Shown one piece after another: positions 20,575 through 34,889 of a stretch of DNA of 64,000 bases. This DNA is from [Actinobacillus] rossii (GTDB lineage: Bacteria; Pseudomonadota; Gammaproteobacteria; Enterobacterales; Pasteurellaceae). Every line of letters starts with the position of its first letter. Within the stretch, counting starts at the first letter, position 1. The position numbers were made by a program, and so were the translations under genes. The notes beneath the pieces were generated by a model. The model was not told where the DNA came from. It saw nothing but the letters and a program-made list of their open reading frames with translations, and ran no database searches. The stretch covers positions 1,674,001 through 1,738,000 of the forward strand of contig UFRQ01000003.1 of NCBI GenBank assembly GCA_900444965.1, given 5' to 3'.

Positions 20575-21404
20575 CAGAAATAATTTACGATTTACACTGT
20601 CATAGTACAGCATCTGACGGTATTTTAACGCCAACGGAATTAGTTCAACGTGCTTTTGAACAAGGTGTTAACGTTCTTGCATTAACCGATCATGATAGTA
20701 TTTCTGGTATTCCTGAAGCAAAAAAACACGCTGAAAAATGTGGAATAGTGCTTATTAACGGTGTAGAAATTTCTACAGAATGGGAAAATCGTGGTATCCA
20801 TATTGTTGGTTTAGATTTTGATCAAACTTCCGTCGAAATGACCGCACTTTTGACTCAACAAGCACAAACTCGTTATCGTCGCGCGGTAGAAATTGGTGAA
20901 AAACTGGAAAAAATCGGTGTATCGAATGCTTTTGAAGGCGCAAAAAGTTTAGCGAATGGGGAAGTGACTCGTGCTCATTATGCGCGTTATTTAGTACAAA
21001 TTGGTAAAGTTTCTAATGAAAACCAAGCATTCAAAAAGTACCTTTCTCAAGGCAAAGCTTGTTATGTAAAATCGGCGTGGGTAGATATCCCAACAGCGAT
21101 CCAAGTCATCCATCAAGCGGGGGGATTGGCTGTGCTTGCCCACCCGTTACGTTATACTATGACGAATCGTTGGCTTAAGCGATTAATTGCGGAATTTAAA
21201 GCGTGGGGCGGGGACGCGATGGAAGTTGCCGGTGCAGGACAAACGGCAGATCAGCGGCATTTATTGGCACGTTGGGCAAAAGAATATGATTTACTGGGTT
21301 CAGTCGGGTCAGATTTTCATTTTCCTTGTGGCTGGATAGAACTGGGGAAATCTTTGTGGCTACCTGAAAATGTGGATCCTATTTGGCATAGGTTTAAGCA
21401 ATGA
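20571..21404 (+). CDS. rnm: RNase AM (YciV), PHP-domain 5'-3' exonuclease
   Basis: PHP-family metal-dependent phosphoesterase; E. coli YciV/RNase AM trims the 5' ends of rRNAs and short RNAs. Metal-binding motifs are seen: [11 protein letters not shown] (residues 7-17), LTDHDS (38-43), HPLR and the final GSDFH. Length 277 versus 293 in E. coli. Translationally coupled to pyrD by a 4-bp overlap, an arrangement I find uncommon. In E. coli the gene lies near yciO/rluB, which are also in this window. Confidence 0.88.
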   Translation: MTEIIYDLHCHSTASDGILTPTELVQRAFEQGVNVLALTDHDSISGIPEAKKHAEKCGIVLINGVEISTEWENRGIHIVGLDFDQTSVEMTALLTQQAQTRYRRAVEIGEKLEKIGVSNAFEGAKSLANGEVTRAHYARYLVQIGKVSNENQAFKKYLSQGKACYVKSAWVDIPTAIQVIHQAGGLAVLAHPLRYTMTNRWLKRLIAEFKAWGGDAMEVAGAGQTADQRHLLARWAKEYDLLGSVGSDFHFPCGWIELGKSLWLPENVDPIWHRFKQ

Positions 21405-21412
21405 TTAGCAAA

Positions 21413-21438
21413 AAGGGCGTAATTACACGCCCTTAATT
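21413..21438. terminator. Bidirectional terminator between rnm and ydjA
   Basis: AAGGGCGT with its complement forms an 8-bp stem and 6-nt loop, with A-run and T-rich flanks, between convergent genes. Confidence 0.75.
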
Positions 21439-21442
21439 TTGT

Positions 21443-21994
21443 TTATAGATAACTCACAAAGTCATCTAATTTGCCTGCTTTGGGTGCTTTTTCAGGGCGT
21501 TCTTCTGGTGTGCCAATCATAATTAATGCGATAATTTTATCATATTCACCACAACCAAATGCTTGTCGAAGTGCGGATCCATCTACCCATTTCCCTGTGA
21601 CCCACACATTATCAAATCCTAAATCTTGAGCAGCCAGTTGAATTCCATACGCGGCACATCCCGCCGTTAACATTTGTTCCCAAGCCGGGACTTTATCGAT
21701 GGATTTATTAATTTTAGCGACCACACCAATAATCATCGGTTTCTGACAAATTCCTGCAATTTTGTTAGTTTGTCTTTCATCTAAATTCATTTCTATTGCG
21801 GCAGAATGTAGCAAATCAGCGAGACGCGTTAAACTGTCTTTTTCAATCACGACAAAATGATAAGGTTGTAATTTGCCGTGATCCGGTGTACGTAGTGCAG
21901 CTTGGAAAATTTGTTCTAGCTGCGCTTTATTGGGGGCAGGCGCAATGAGTTTTTTATTTGAGCGACGGGTTTGGAGTAATTCTATCGTTTCCAT
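21443..21994 (-). CDS. ydjA: Nitroreductase family protein YdjA
   Basis: FMN-dependent NAD(P)H oxidoreductase of the minimal nitroreductase fold, 183 residues, the same length as E. coli YdjA. The FMN-binding RRSNKK near the start, the TPDHGKLQPYHFVVIE stretch and the final IGTPEE are typical. Physiological substrate is unknown. Good Shine-Dalgarno (AAGGAA, 6 bases upstream of ATG at 21994). Confidence 0.87.
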   Translation of the reverse strand: METIELLQTRRSNKKLIAPAPNKAQLEQIFQAALRTPDHGKLQPYHFVVIEKDSLTRLADLLHSAAIEMNLDERQTNKIAGICQKPMIIGVVAKINKSIDKVPAWEQMLTAGCAAYGIQLAAQDLGFDNVWVTGKWVDGSALRQAFGCGEYDKIIALIMIGTPEERPEKAPKAGKLDDFVSYL

Positions 21995-22067
21995 AATATT
22001 CCTTATAAATAAAGTGCGGTTAAAAATAAGATTATTTTAGAGTGTGTTTATGAAAGTTCAACAAACT

Positions 22068-23540
22068 CTATAATAATGGGCTAAATAGGAAAAATAATTT
22101 TTCTGTAATACGCTTATGCATTGGGCGTTTAGTCCAACGTAGATAATCTAATTGCATAGCATTATTTAAGTAACCTTCATGTAATAAATTGACTTCATTC
22201 GCAAATTCTTCATCTTCTACGGCCATAGTGACTTCATAATTTAGTAGAAAACTACGCATATCCATGTTGACAGTACCGACTAGCGAGAGCTTATTGTCAA
22301 TAAGCACACTTTTTGTATGTAACAAACCGCCTTCAAACATATAAATTTTTACACCCGCCGCCAGTAACTCTTCAAATAATGTCCGGCTTGCCCAACCTAC
22401 CATAAGACTATCATTTTTACGCGGCAAAATGAGTGTTACATCTACATCTCGCAAGGCGGCTGTACAGAGTGCATCCACAATATTTTGGCTCGGTACAAAA
22501 TAGGGGGACGTGATAAAAATGCTTTCACGCGCTGAAAAAATAGCAGTGTTCAGTGCTTGTTCCATTAATTCTTCCGGGTATCCGGGCCCTGTAGCGAGAA
22601 TTTGTACTGTATGACGATTTTGCGTTTCAATAGGCAATAATTTAGCCGAAGCTTGAGACGGCAGAACTAAGGGTAATGCTTGTTCTGTTTCGAGTTCCCA
22701 ATCTAATGAATGCAGTCCATTGAGTACACTCGATACAGGACCATTAATCCTCACCATAATATCAATCCATTCACCTACGTTGTCTTTTTGTTTAAAGAAC
22801 TTGGGATCAACCATGTTCATACTGCCTGTGTAGGCAATTTCATTATCAATGATAATGATTTTTCGGTGTTGACGTAAATCGATACGGCGAAGAAAAATAC
22901 GATATAAACGGACGTGCAACGCTTCGGTAATTTCAATACCATTCTCTCGCATATAGCGACAGTTTTCACTTTTGAAAAAATCACGGCTACCGACATAATC
23001 GAGTAAAATTCGGACTTGAACACCCCGACGGCGGGCGTCAATTAGTGCTGTCATCACTTCATTCACTAATCCACCGTCAGACCAAATGTAGAACACCATA
23101 TTAATGGTATGTTTAGCCTGTTGAATATCCCCAATAATACTTTCCATAATGGTTTTCGGTGTATCCAGAATATGCAATTCATTACCTTGTATTGCAGGAA
23201 TGCCCAATCTATTTTGTGTTAAATTGAAAAGGGGGGCGGATAAATAAGTGCGGTCAGAAATAACAATATTTTTTTGCTGTGCTAACTCTTTAAACCACTG
23301 AGAATATTTGGGGTGTAAAGTTTTTAATGCGTTAATTCGACGCTTTCCAAGATTGATTTCACCTAAAATAAGGTAAGCTAAAATACCTAAAATTGGCACA
23401 AGATAGATAATCATTAACCAGGATAACATTGCCGTAGATGATTGTTTTTTAGTCAGTTGTCGCAGTGTGATAAAAACAATTAATGTCCACATCACGGCAG
23501 GTATAGCATATGCTACAATATGTTCAAAAGTAATCGTCAT
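22068..23540 (-). CDS. cls: Cardiolipin synthase (ClsA type)
   Basis: Joins two phosphatidylglycerol molecules to cardiolipin at the inner membrane. Two N-terminal membrane helices (about 8-28 and 38-62) precede a phospholipase-D fold with two HKD motifs, HRKIIIIDN and HTKSVLIDN. Length 490, near E. coli ClsA (486). Its ATG is only 14 bp from the divergent start at 23555, so the promoters of both genes must overlap or lie inside the opposite gene. Confidence 0.93.
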   Translation of the reverse strand: MTITFEHIVAYAIPAVMWTLIVFITLRQLTKKQSSTAMLSWLMIIYLVPILGILAYLILGEINLGKRRINALKTLHPKYSQWFKELAQQKNIVISDRTYLSAPLFNLTQNRLGIPAIQGNELHILDTPKTIMESIIGDIQQAKHTINMVFYIWSDGGLVNEVMTALIDARRRGVQVRILLDYVGSRDFFKSENCRYMRENGIEITEALHVRLYRIFLRRIDLRQHRKIIIIDNEIAYTGSMNMVDPKFFKQKDNVGEWIDIMVRINGPVSSVLNGLHSLDWELETEQALPLVLPSQASAKLLPIETQNRHTVQILATGPGYPEELMEQALNTAIFSARESIFITSPYFVPSQNIVDALCTAALRDVDVTLILPRKNDSLMVGWASRTLFEELLAAGVKIYMFEGGLLHTKSVLIDNKLSLVGTVNMDMRSFLLNYEVTMAVEDEEFANEVNLLHEGYLNNAMQLDYLRWTKRPMHKRITEKLFFLFSPLL

Positions 23541-23554
23541 ATTTAGTGATATTT

Positions 23555-24235
23555 ATGGAATTAGTTGAAATTATAATTCAAACCGATGATTTTATCATCA
23601 TTAATAAACCCTACGGCATTAGTGTACATAAAGACGATGCTGAAATTGGATTGACAACATGGGTTGCTCGGCAACTTAACGTGTCGCGCGTTTGGTTAGT
23701 TCATCGCTTAGATAAAGTGACCTCAGGTTTATTAATTTTAGCGTTAAACGGAACGGCTGCAGCAGAATTATCAGGATTATTTGCCCAACATAAAATTCAA
23801 AAAACTTACCTTGCGCTGTCAGTCTGTAAACCCAAGAAAAAACAAGGAATGATTATTGGTGATATGGAGAAAGCGCGGCGTGGGGCATGGAAATTAGTCA
23901 AAACAAAAACGAATCCTGCAATGACACGTTTTTATTCTGTCAGTTGTGAACCTAATTTGCGATTATTTATTTTAATGCCCCAGACGGGGAAAACACATCA
24001 ATTGCGTGTCGCCATGAAAAGTCTTGGTAGTCCGATTTTAGGCGATGAGCTGTATGCTGGAAACACAATGAAAACTGACCGCACTTATTTGCACGCCTAT
24101 CGTTTGGTATTTATGTATAAAAATAAGGCGTATGATGTATGTTTTGCGCCTCATAAAATGAAAAAGTGTGGTGTATTTTTTGAAAGAATTTCGGTTCAAC
24201 AGCAAATTTCTCAAATAAACCATGAAAATACGTGA
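23555..24235 (+). CDS. RluA-family pseudouridine synthase
   Basis: A 226-residue RNA pseudouridine synthase of the RluA/RluC/RluD superfamily without an S4 domain. The catalytic Asp lies in HRLDKVTSGLL (D53), and PQTGKTHQLRVA is the conserved late motif. It resembles the short Rlu family (TIGR01621-like) found in Haemophilus and Vibrio; which uridine it modifies is unknown. ATG 23555 preferred over the GTG at 23546. Confidence 0.82.
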   Translation: MELVEIIIQTDDFIIINKPYGISVHKDDAEIGLTTWVARQLNVSRVWLVHRLDKVTSGLLILALNGTAAAELSGLFAQHKIQKTYLALSVCKPKKKQGMIIGDMEKARRGAWKLVKTKTNPAMTRFYSVSCEPNLRLFILMPQTGKTHQLRVAMKSLGSPILGDELYAGNTMKTDRTYLHAYRLVFMYKNKAYDVCFAPHKMKKCGVFFERISVQQQISQINHENT

Positions 24236-24292
24236 TTTTTTAATAAGTTAGTATTATCATTGTGAAGATTTTGAAACTTTTATTGTGATTAA

Positions 24293-25294
<1,002 letters not shown>

Positions 25295-25303
25295 GGGGAG
25301 CAA

Positions 25304-25792
25304 ATGAAAAAATTAGTGATGCTTTCATTGGGGTTAGTTCTTGGTGTTGCCAATGCGGCAGAAACAGAGAACTCAGAAACTACAAAACCAAAAGAACAAG
25401 CTCAACAACCTGTTGCGGTTTTACGTGTTTTTGATACGAGCGGAAGTAGCCCAAAAGTATTGGACAAAAATCGTTTTTCACGTAGTAAAGCACGTGAACT
25501 TTGTTTAATTGTAGGAAATGTGCCTGTGCAAGAAAATAATGTCTTTGTCCATTATTTACAGGCACCCGCCGCATTTAAAGTCGATGTTCCAGCTAATATG
25601 GCAAAAGTTGAAGCGGAAGAGAATGGTAAAAACTATTTAATTACAAAAAATGTGACGAAAGCGGAAATGCCTAAAGGAGAAGCTGCATTTTGTTGGCGTT
25701 TTGGTAAAGAAGATCCGATCGGCGAATATAAAGTAGATGCCCAATTTAATGATATCGTGTTTAAAAATTTGAAGTTTACAGTATTAAAATAA
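25304..25792 (+). CDS. Unknown periplasmic protein between pheS and pheT
   Basis: A 162-residue protein with a clear Sec signal peptide (MKKLVMLSLGLVLGVANA, then AE), so it is exported. The mature part starts with a T/E/K/Q-rich linker, then VLRVFDTSGSSPKVLDKNRF and a beta-rich domain with two cysteines (C66, C126). I recognise no family. It has a good ribosome-binding site (GGGGGAG) and lies 9 bp after pheS and 14 bp before pheT, so it must share their transcript. A secreted protein between synthetase subunits is odd. No function proposed. Confidence 0.8.
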   Translation: MKKLVMLSLGLVLGVANAAETENSETTKPKEQAQQPVAVLRVFDTSGSSPKVLDKNRFSRSKARELCLIVGNVPVQENNVFVHYLQAPAAFKVDVPANMAKVEAEENGKNYLITKNVTKAEMPKGEAAFCWRFGKEDPIGEYKVDAQFNDIVFKNLKFTVLK

Positions 25793-25806
25793 AGTGAGAT
25801 AACAGA

Positions 25807-28194
25807 ATGAAATTTAGTGAACAGTGGGTGAGAGAATGGGTAACCCCAGCGATTACAACTGAACAATTATGTGATCAAATTACTATGCTTGGTTTAGAAG
25901 TAGATGGTGTTGATCCTGTTGCAGGTGAATTTACTGGTGTGGTTGTGGGCGAAGTTGTCGAATGTGCACAACATCCTGATGCAGATAAATTACGTGTAAC
26001 GAAAGTGAATGTCGGCGGAGAACGCTTATTAGATATTGTTTGCGGGGCACCCAATTGCCGTCAAGGCTTGAAAGTAGCTTGTGCAATTGATGGGGCGGTA
26101 TTACCGGGTAATTTTAAAATTAAGAAAACAAAATTACGTGGTCAGCCATCAGAAGGTATGCTTTGCTCATTTCGCGAATTAGGTATTTCAGAAGACCATA
26201 GTGGTATTATTGAATTGCCTGCAGATGCCCCAATTGGTACAGATTGCCGCGATTATTTAAATTTAAATGATAATGCAATTGAAATCAGTTTAACGCCAAA
26301 TCGCGCAGACTGTTTAAGTATTGCAGGTATTGCTCGTGAGATTGGTGTAGTCAATAAACTCTCTGTAAATGCACCGCACTTTGATTCAATCAATACAACA
26401 TCAGACGAAAAAGTAGAAATAGATATTCAAGCACCGGAAGCTTGCCCACGTTATTTATTGCGTAGCGTAAAAAATGTGGATATCAAAGCAGCGACACCAA
26501 TGTGGATGAAGGAAAAGCTTCGTCGTTGTGGTATTCGTTCAATCGATCCCATTGTCGATATTACTAATTATATCTTGCTTGAATTAGGACAACCAATGCA
26601 CGCATTTGATGCGGCAAAAGTTGTACAACCTGTTCAGGTACGTATGGCGAAAGAAGGTGAAGAACTTGTTCTTTTAGATGGTACGACCGCAAAATTACAA
26701 ACTAATACTTTAGTCATTGCAGACCAAACAGGTCCTTTAGCTATGGCTGGGATTTTTGGTGGTCAAGCAAGTGGCGTGAATGAAGAAACTAAAGATGTGA
26801 TTTTAGAAGCGGCATTTTTTGCACCTTTAGCTATCACTGGTCGTGCTCGTCAATATGGTTTACATACTGACAGCTCACATCGTTTTGAACGTGGCGTCGA
26901 TTTTGAATTACAGCACAGAGCAATGGAACGTGCAACTGCACTTTTATTAGAAATTTGCGGTGGTGAAGCAGGTGAAATTTGCGAAGTGGTAAGCGAGCAA
27001 CATTTACCAAAAGTAAAACAAGTTACGTTACGTCGTCACAAATTGGATGAATTATTGGGGCATCATATTGAAACCGAAACCGTGACGGATATTTTCCAAC
27101 GTCTTGGTTTACCTGTACGTTATGAAAATGATACTTGGACAGTGACTTCAGCAAGTTGGCGTTTTGATATTGAAATTGAAGAAGATTTAATTGAGGAAGT
27201 TGCACGTATTTATGGTTACAACAGTATTCCAAATAATGCACCGTTGGCGCATTTACGTATGCGTGAACACAAAGAATCTGATTTAGAAATTGGGCGAATT
27301 AAGACCGCACTTGTGTCTGCCGATTTCCATGAGGCGATTACTTATAGTTTCGTTGATCCAAAAATTCAACATTTGCTACATCCGAATGTAGAACCATTAA
27401 TCTTACCAAACCCAATTTCAAGTGAAATGTCAGCAATGCGTTTATCATTATTGACGGGGTTATTAGGGGCGGTGGTGTACAATCAAAACCGTCAACAATC
27501 GCGCGTACGTTTATTTGAAACAGGTTTACGTTTTATTCCTGATACCAATGCAGAATTTGGTGTTCGTCAAGAATTGGTATTTAGTGCCGTGATGACCGGT
27601 ACAAAATACAATGAACATTGGGCGGCTAAATCAGAACCCGCAGATTTCTACGATTTAAAAGGTTATATTGAAAACTTGCTTGGTTTAACGGCTGTCGGAA
27701 ATCAGGTTAAATTTGTGGCAAAATCCTATGCGGCATTCCATCCGGGTCAATCTGCTACCATTATGCTAAATGGCGAAGAAATTGGATTTATCGGCCAAAT
27801 TCACCCAAGTATTGCACAAAAAATAGGATTGAATGGCAAAGCATTTGCTGCCGAAATATTAGTGGAAAAAGTGGCAACTCGTCATGTTGCAGTGGCGAAA
27901 GAAATTTCAAAATTCCCAGCAAATCGTCGAGATTTAGCCTTAGTTGTCGCTGATTCTGTCCCAGCTACTGAAATTATTGATGCTTGTCGAGCTGTAGGTG
28001 GCGAAAAATTAACTACGGTAAACTTATTTGATGTATATCAGGGGCAAGGTGTGGCGGAAGGCTATAAGAGTTTGGCGATTAGCTTAACTATCCAAGATAC
28101 TGAGAAAACCTTAGAAGAAGATGATATTAACGCAGTAATTTCAGTCGTATTAACTGAATTAAAACAACGTTTTAATGCAACCTTGAGAGATTAA
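25807..28194 (+). CDS. pheT: Phenylalanyl-tRNA synthetase beta subunit
   Basis: Beta subunit of PheRS: tRNA recognition and editing of mischarged Tyr. Domains in order: N-terminal tRNA-binding OB fold (about 40-150, [12 protein letters not shown]), B3/B4 editing domain, B5, catalytic-like core and C-terminal anticodon-binding fold ([14 protein letters not shown]). Length 795, the same as E. coli. ihfA follows within 2 bp. Confidence 0.97.
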   Translation: MKFSEQWVREWVTPAITTEQLCDQITMLGLEVDGVDPVAGEFTGVVVGEVVECAQHPDADKLRVTKVNVGGERLLDIVCGAPNCRQGLKVACAIDGAVLPGNFKIKKTKLRGQPSEGMLCSFRELGISEDHSGIIELPADAPIGTDCRDYLNLNDNAIEISLTPNRADCLSIAGIAREIGVVNKLSVNAPHFDSINTTSDEKVEIDIQAPEACPRYLLRSVKNVDIKAATPMWMKEKLRRCGIRSIDPIVDITNYILLELGQPMHAFDAAKVVQPVQVRMAKEGEELVLLDGTTAKLQTNTLVIADQTGPLAMAGIFGGQASGVNEETKDVILEAAFFAPLAITGRARQYGLHTDSSHRFERGVDFELQHRAMERATALLLEICGGEAGEICEVVSEQHLPKVKQVTLRRHKLDELLGHHIETETVTDIFQRLGLPVRYENDTWTVTSASWRFDIEIEEDLIEEVARIYGYNSIPNNAPLAHLRMREHKESDLEIGRIKTALVSADFHEAITYSFVDPKIQHLLHPNVEPLILPNPISSEMSAMRLSLLTGLLGAVVYNQNRQQSRVRLFETGLRFIPDTNAEFGVRQELVFSAVMTGTKYNEHWAAKSEPADFYDLKGYIENLLGLTAVGNQVKFVAKSYAAFHPGQSATIMLNGEEIGFIGQIHPSIAQKIGLNGKAFAAEILVEKVATRHVAVAKEISKFPANRRDLALVVADSVPATEIIDACRAVGGEKLTTVNLFDVYQGQGVAEGYKSLAISLTIQDTEKTLEEDDINAVISVVLTELKQRFNATLRD

Positions 28195-28196
28195 TT

Positions 28197-28490
28197 ATGA
28201 CATTAACTAAAGTTGAAATTGCAGAAAACCTTGTGCAAAAACACGGTTTAACTAAAACTGAAGCAAAAGCGGTTGTTGAGAGTTTCTTTGAAGAAATTCG
28301 AGCTACCTTAGCCAATGGTGATGATGTCAGACTTTCAGGTTTTGGCAACTTTGAATTGCGCGATAAGGCATCCCGTCCTGGCCGTAATCCGAAAACGGGA
28401 GAAAGTGTACCAGTTTCAGCACGCCGCGTTGTTGTGTTTAAACCAGGGCAAAAATTACGTGCTCGTGTTGAGAAAACCAAAGCAAAATAA
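28197..28490 (+). CDS. ihfA: Integration host factor subunit alpha
   Basis: DNA-bending HU-family protein, heterodimer with IhfB. The 97-residue product has the DNA arm [20 protein letters not shown] (residues ~63-82) with the intercalating proline region, and starts [13 protein letters not shown] as in enterobacteria. pheST-ihfA is the normal order. Coupled to pheT by a 2-bp gap. Confidence 0.96.
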   Translation: MTLTKVEIAENLVQKHGLTKTEAKAVVESFFEEIRATLANGDDVRLSGFGNFELRDKASRPGRNPKTGESVPVSARRVVVFKPGQKLRARVEKTKAK

Positions 28491-28495
28491 TGGAT

Positions 28496-28522
28496 AAAGC
28501 TACTCGTGAGAGTAGCTTTTCT
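28496..28522 (+). terminator. Terminator of the pheS-pheT-ihfA operon
   Basis: A 10-bp perfect stem (AAAGCTACTC) with GTGA tetraloop and T-run. Confidence 0.9.
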
Positions 28523-28571
28523 TCTTATTGATTGAGTATATTGAGACAACGTCACAAATTGAGAGTGGTAT

Positions 28572-29066
28572 ATGCGTTTATTTACAATAAAAACGTTTCT
28601 TTTTTTGACCGCACTTTTATCTTTAACTGCCTGTTCTAGTTGGACGAATGAAGAGTATGATGGTATTGGTTATAAAGGTCAGTTAAATGATCCTATCATG
28701 GTTATCACCTTATTAAGTGAGCAGCAACGAGAGTGGAAAGGCGTGCCTTATGTTCTTGGTGGCAATACCCGAAATGGTGTGGATTGCTCTGGTTTTACGC
28801 GCACTACCTTTATGGATCGTTTTAATATTCAATTACCACGAACAACAACAGAGCAGTCTAAATATGGTAAAAAAGTGCCACGCGACCAAATCCAAACGGG
28901 CGATCTCGTCTTTTTCAAAACAGGGCGTGGACCAAATGGCTATCATGTAGGGATTTATGTAAAAGACGGAAAATTTTTACATGCATCAACTAAAGGAGGC
29001 GTCATTTATTCATCACTTAATAGTACCTATTGGAATAAAGTGTTTTGGCAGGTGAGACGTATTTAA
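28572..29066 (+). CDS. NlpC/P60 family lipoprotein
   Basis: Predicted outer-membrane lipoprotein peptidoglycan endopeptidase. The signal peptide ends in the lipobox LTAC (Cys21). The NlpC/P60 catalytic triad is visible: C72 in VDCSGF, H125 in GYHVGIYV and H137 in FLHAST. 164 residues, close to the E. coli NlpC/Spr range. An uptake signal lies in the signal peptide coding part. The stop overlaps the sbcB start (TAATG). Confidence 0.9.
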   Translation: MRLFTIKTFLFLTALLSLTACSSWTNEEYDGIGYKGQLNDPIMVITLLSEQQREWKGVPYVLGGNTRNGVDCSGFTRTTFMDRFNIQLPRTTTEQSKYGKKVPRDQIQTGDLVFFKTGRGPNGYHVGIYVKDGKFLHASTKGGVIYSSLNSTYWNKVFWQVRRI

Positions 29067-30481
29067 TGAGAGATTTCAGTTTTTTTATCTATGACTACGA
29101 AAGTTTCGGCGTCAATCCGGCCAGTGATCGTCCTGCACAATTTGCGGGGATTCGCACCGATAAAGATTTTAATATTATCGGTGAACCCATTATGTTTTAT
29201 TGTAAGCAAACCAATGATTATTTGCCTTCCCCTGAAGCTGTTTTAGTAACAGGGATTACTCCGCAAGAATGTAATGAGAAGGGGATAAGTGAACCCGAAT
29301 TTGCCGCAAGAATTTTGGCTGAATTCAGTCAGCCGAATACTTGTGTAATGGGATTTAACAACATTCGTTATGATGACGAAATGACCCGTTATACCTTTTA
29401 TCGTAATTTTATTGATCCCTATGAATATAGTTGGAAAAATGGTAATTCCCGTTGGGATTTGCTAGATCTAGTTCGAGCTTGTTATGCATTGCGCCCAGAG
29501 GGTATTGAATGGGCTTATGATGATAACGGAATGCCTAGCTTTCGCTTAGAAAAATTAACGGAAGTAAATGGTATTGCACATGAAAATGCGCATGATGCGA
29601 TGGCTGATGTTTATGCTACTATCGCTATGGCCAAATTAATTAAAGAAAAACAGCCTAAACTATTTCAATTTTTCTTTGAGAATCGTGGCAAAAAGGAAAT
29701 TGAAAAACTTATTAATACAGCAGAAATGACACCATTAGTGCATGTTTCTGGAATGCTAGGTAACTACCGCGGTAATTGTGCTTTGGTAGCACCGATTGTA
29801 TGGCATCCTACGAATAAAAATGCCGTAGTAGTGTGTGATTTATCACAAAATATTGATGATTTACTGACAAAAAGTGCGGTTGAATTACGGGAAAATTTAT
29901 ATACGAAAAAAAATGAGCTAGAAGAACGGGGAGTATTACCCGTACCACTTAAGCTTGTTCATATTAATAAATGTCCTATTCTTGCTCCCGCAAAGGTTTT
30001 ATTGACTGAAAATGCGGAACGTTTAGGTATTGAGCGACAATATTGTTTAGAAAATTTAGAGAAACTCCAGCTTTCATCTGAAGTGCGGTCAAAAGTTGAA
30101 GATATTTTCAAAAATGAACCTCTTTTTGAACCCCGTGATAGCGTAGAAACTGAGCTTTACAATGGTTTTTTTAGTCAGAATGATAAGAATAATATGGCTA
30201 TTTTACGTCAGTTGCCACCTGAAAATTTAGGCGAAAATGGCTTATCTTTTGAAGATAAGCGTATTCCTGAGTTATTGTTACATTATCGAGCTCGTCACTT
30301 TTTTAAAACATTAAACCGAACAGAGCAGTTACAATGGGAGCGTTATCGTCGTCGTAAATTGGAAAAATGCGCTGTAGATTTTGAGCGACGAATGCAACAT
30401 TTGGTGCAAGAATATTCAGGTAATGAAGAAAAATTACAGTTATTACATCAAGTTTATGAATATGCTATGACGTTACTATAA
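29066..30481 (+). CDS. sbcB: Exodeoxyribonuclease I
   Basis: 3'-5' single-strand DNA exonuclease in mismatch repair and recombination. The DEDD exonuclease motifs begin with D10 and E12 in IYDYESFG; HENAHDAMADVYAT gives the later His and Asp. A SH3-like region and C-terminal helical domain follow. 471 residues versus 475 in E. coli. ATG 29066 overlaps the previous stop by one base, and an in-frame ATG at 29045 inside nlpC is unlikely. Two uptake signals lie inside. Confidence 0.95.
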   Translation: MRDFSFFIYDYESFGVNPASDRPAQFAGIRTDKDFNIIGEPIMFYCKQTNDYLPSPEAVLVTGITPQECNEKGISEPEFAARILAEFSQPNTCVMGFNNIRYDDEMTRYTFYRNFIDPYEYSWKNGNSRWDLLDLVRACYALRPEGIEWAYDDNGMPSFRLEKLTEVNGIAHENAHDAMADVYATIAMAKLIKEKQPKLFQFFFENRGKKEIEKLINTAEMTPLVHVSGMLGNYRGNCALVAPIVWHPTNKNAVVVCDLSQNIDDLLTKSAVELRENLYTKKNELEERGVLPVPLKLVHINKCPILAPAKVLLTENAERLGIERQYCLENLEKLQLSSEVRSKVEDIFKNEPLFEPRDSVETELYNGFFSQNDKNNMAILRQLPPENLGENGLSFEDKRIPELLLHYRARHFFKTLNRTEQLQWERYRRRKLEKCAVDFERRMQHLVQEYSGNEEKLQLLHQVYEYAMTLL

Positions 30482-30505
30482 TAATTCCGTGACAACGTAT
30501 CACAA

Positions 30506-30540
30506 AAAAGCATTGGTTATTTCTAATCAATGCTTTTATT
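30506..30540 (+). terminator. Terminator after sbcB
   Basis: Ten-base stem AAAAGCATTG / CAATGCTTTT with partly paired 12-nt loop and T-rich end. Confidence 0.8.
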
Positions 30541-34325
<3,785 letters not shown>

Positions 34326-34331
34326 AAATGA

Positions 34332-34359
34332 AAAAAGCGAGATCAAAATCTCGCTTTTT
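34332..34359. terminator. Bidirectional terminator between lacZ and yegP
   Basis: A 12-bp perfect stem (AAAAAGCGAGAT), CAAA loop and T-run, between convergent genes. Confidence 0.9.
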
Positions 34360-34372
34360 AATCATCCGTTGA

Positions 34373-34711
34373 TTATGGGGTAATATCTTTAATTTCAGTC
34401 GTTGCAGCATTGTTCATCACTGATTTTACACCATTTTCAGCACTGGCTTTTGATGCGTAATATTGGCTGCGACCAATTTCTTGGTGATTTTTTGCTTTTA
34501 GAACGAAATAGGGTTGATCGCTTTTTGTGGTACGAAACTCAAAATTGCTTTCATCAACACCATTTTTTTGTACCGATTCAATACCATTTAACGCAGATGC
34601 TTTAGTTTTGTATAATTCACCGGTTAAAATAATTTGTGAATTTGCGGCGTAAAGGTTAAACATAAATTGACCGTCATTCGCTTGTTTTAATTCATACCAA
34701 CCTAATGCCAT
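34373..34711 (-). CDS. yegP: YegP family protein (DUF1508/UPF0339)
   Basis: Small 112-residue protein made of two tandem DUF1508 repeats, each about 50 residues (WYELKQANDGQFMFNLYAAN and later FEFRTTKSDQPYFVLKA), as in E. coli YegP. Role unknown. The start at 34711 has AAGGAAAATTTT before it; an in-frame ATG at 34759 would give an extra 16 residues that do not fit the family. Confidence 0.88.
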   Translation of the reverse strand: MALGWYELKQANDGQFMFNLYAANSQIILTGELYKTKASALNGIESVQKNGVDESNFEFRTTKSDQPYFVLKAKNHQEIGRSQYYASKASAENGVKSVMNNAATTEIKDITP

Positions 34712-34806
34712 AAAATTTTCCTTCTTAAAATAATGTGGGATATTCCACGCTTTAATCATAGGCTTTTTTGTTATTTTTCAATCATCTTTACAAAAATTTA
34801 AATAAC

Positions 34807-34847
34807 AAAAATGCGGTCAAAAATGGTTCGATTTTTAACCGCACTTT
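34807..34847 (-). terminator. Probable terminator of mukFEB
   Basis: An uptake signal (ACCGCACTT) faces a one-mismatch copy (AAATGCGGT), making an imperfect stem downstream of mukB, with a T-run on the minus strand. Confidence 0.5.
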
Positions 34848-34889
34848 ATGCTACTCATTATGTCCTCTCAGACGTATTCGATCATAACA

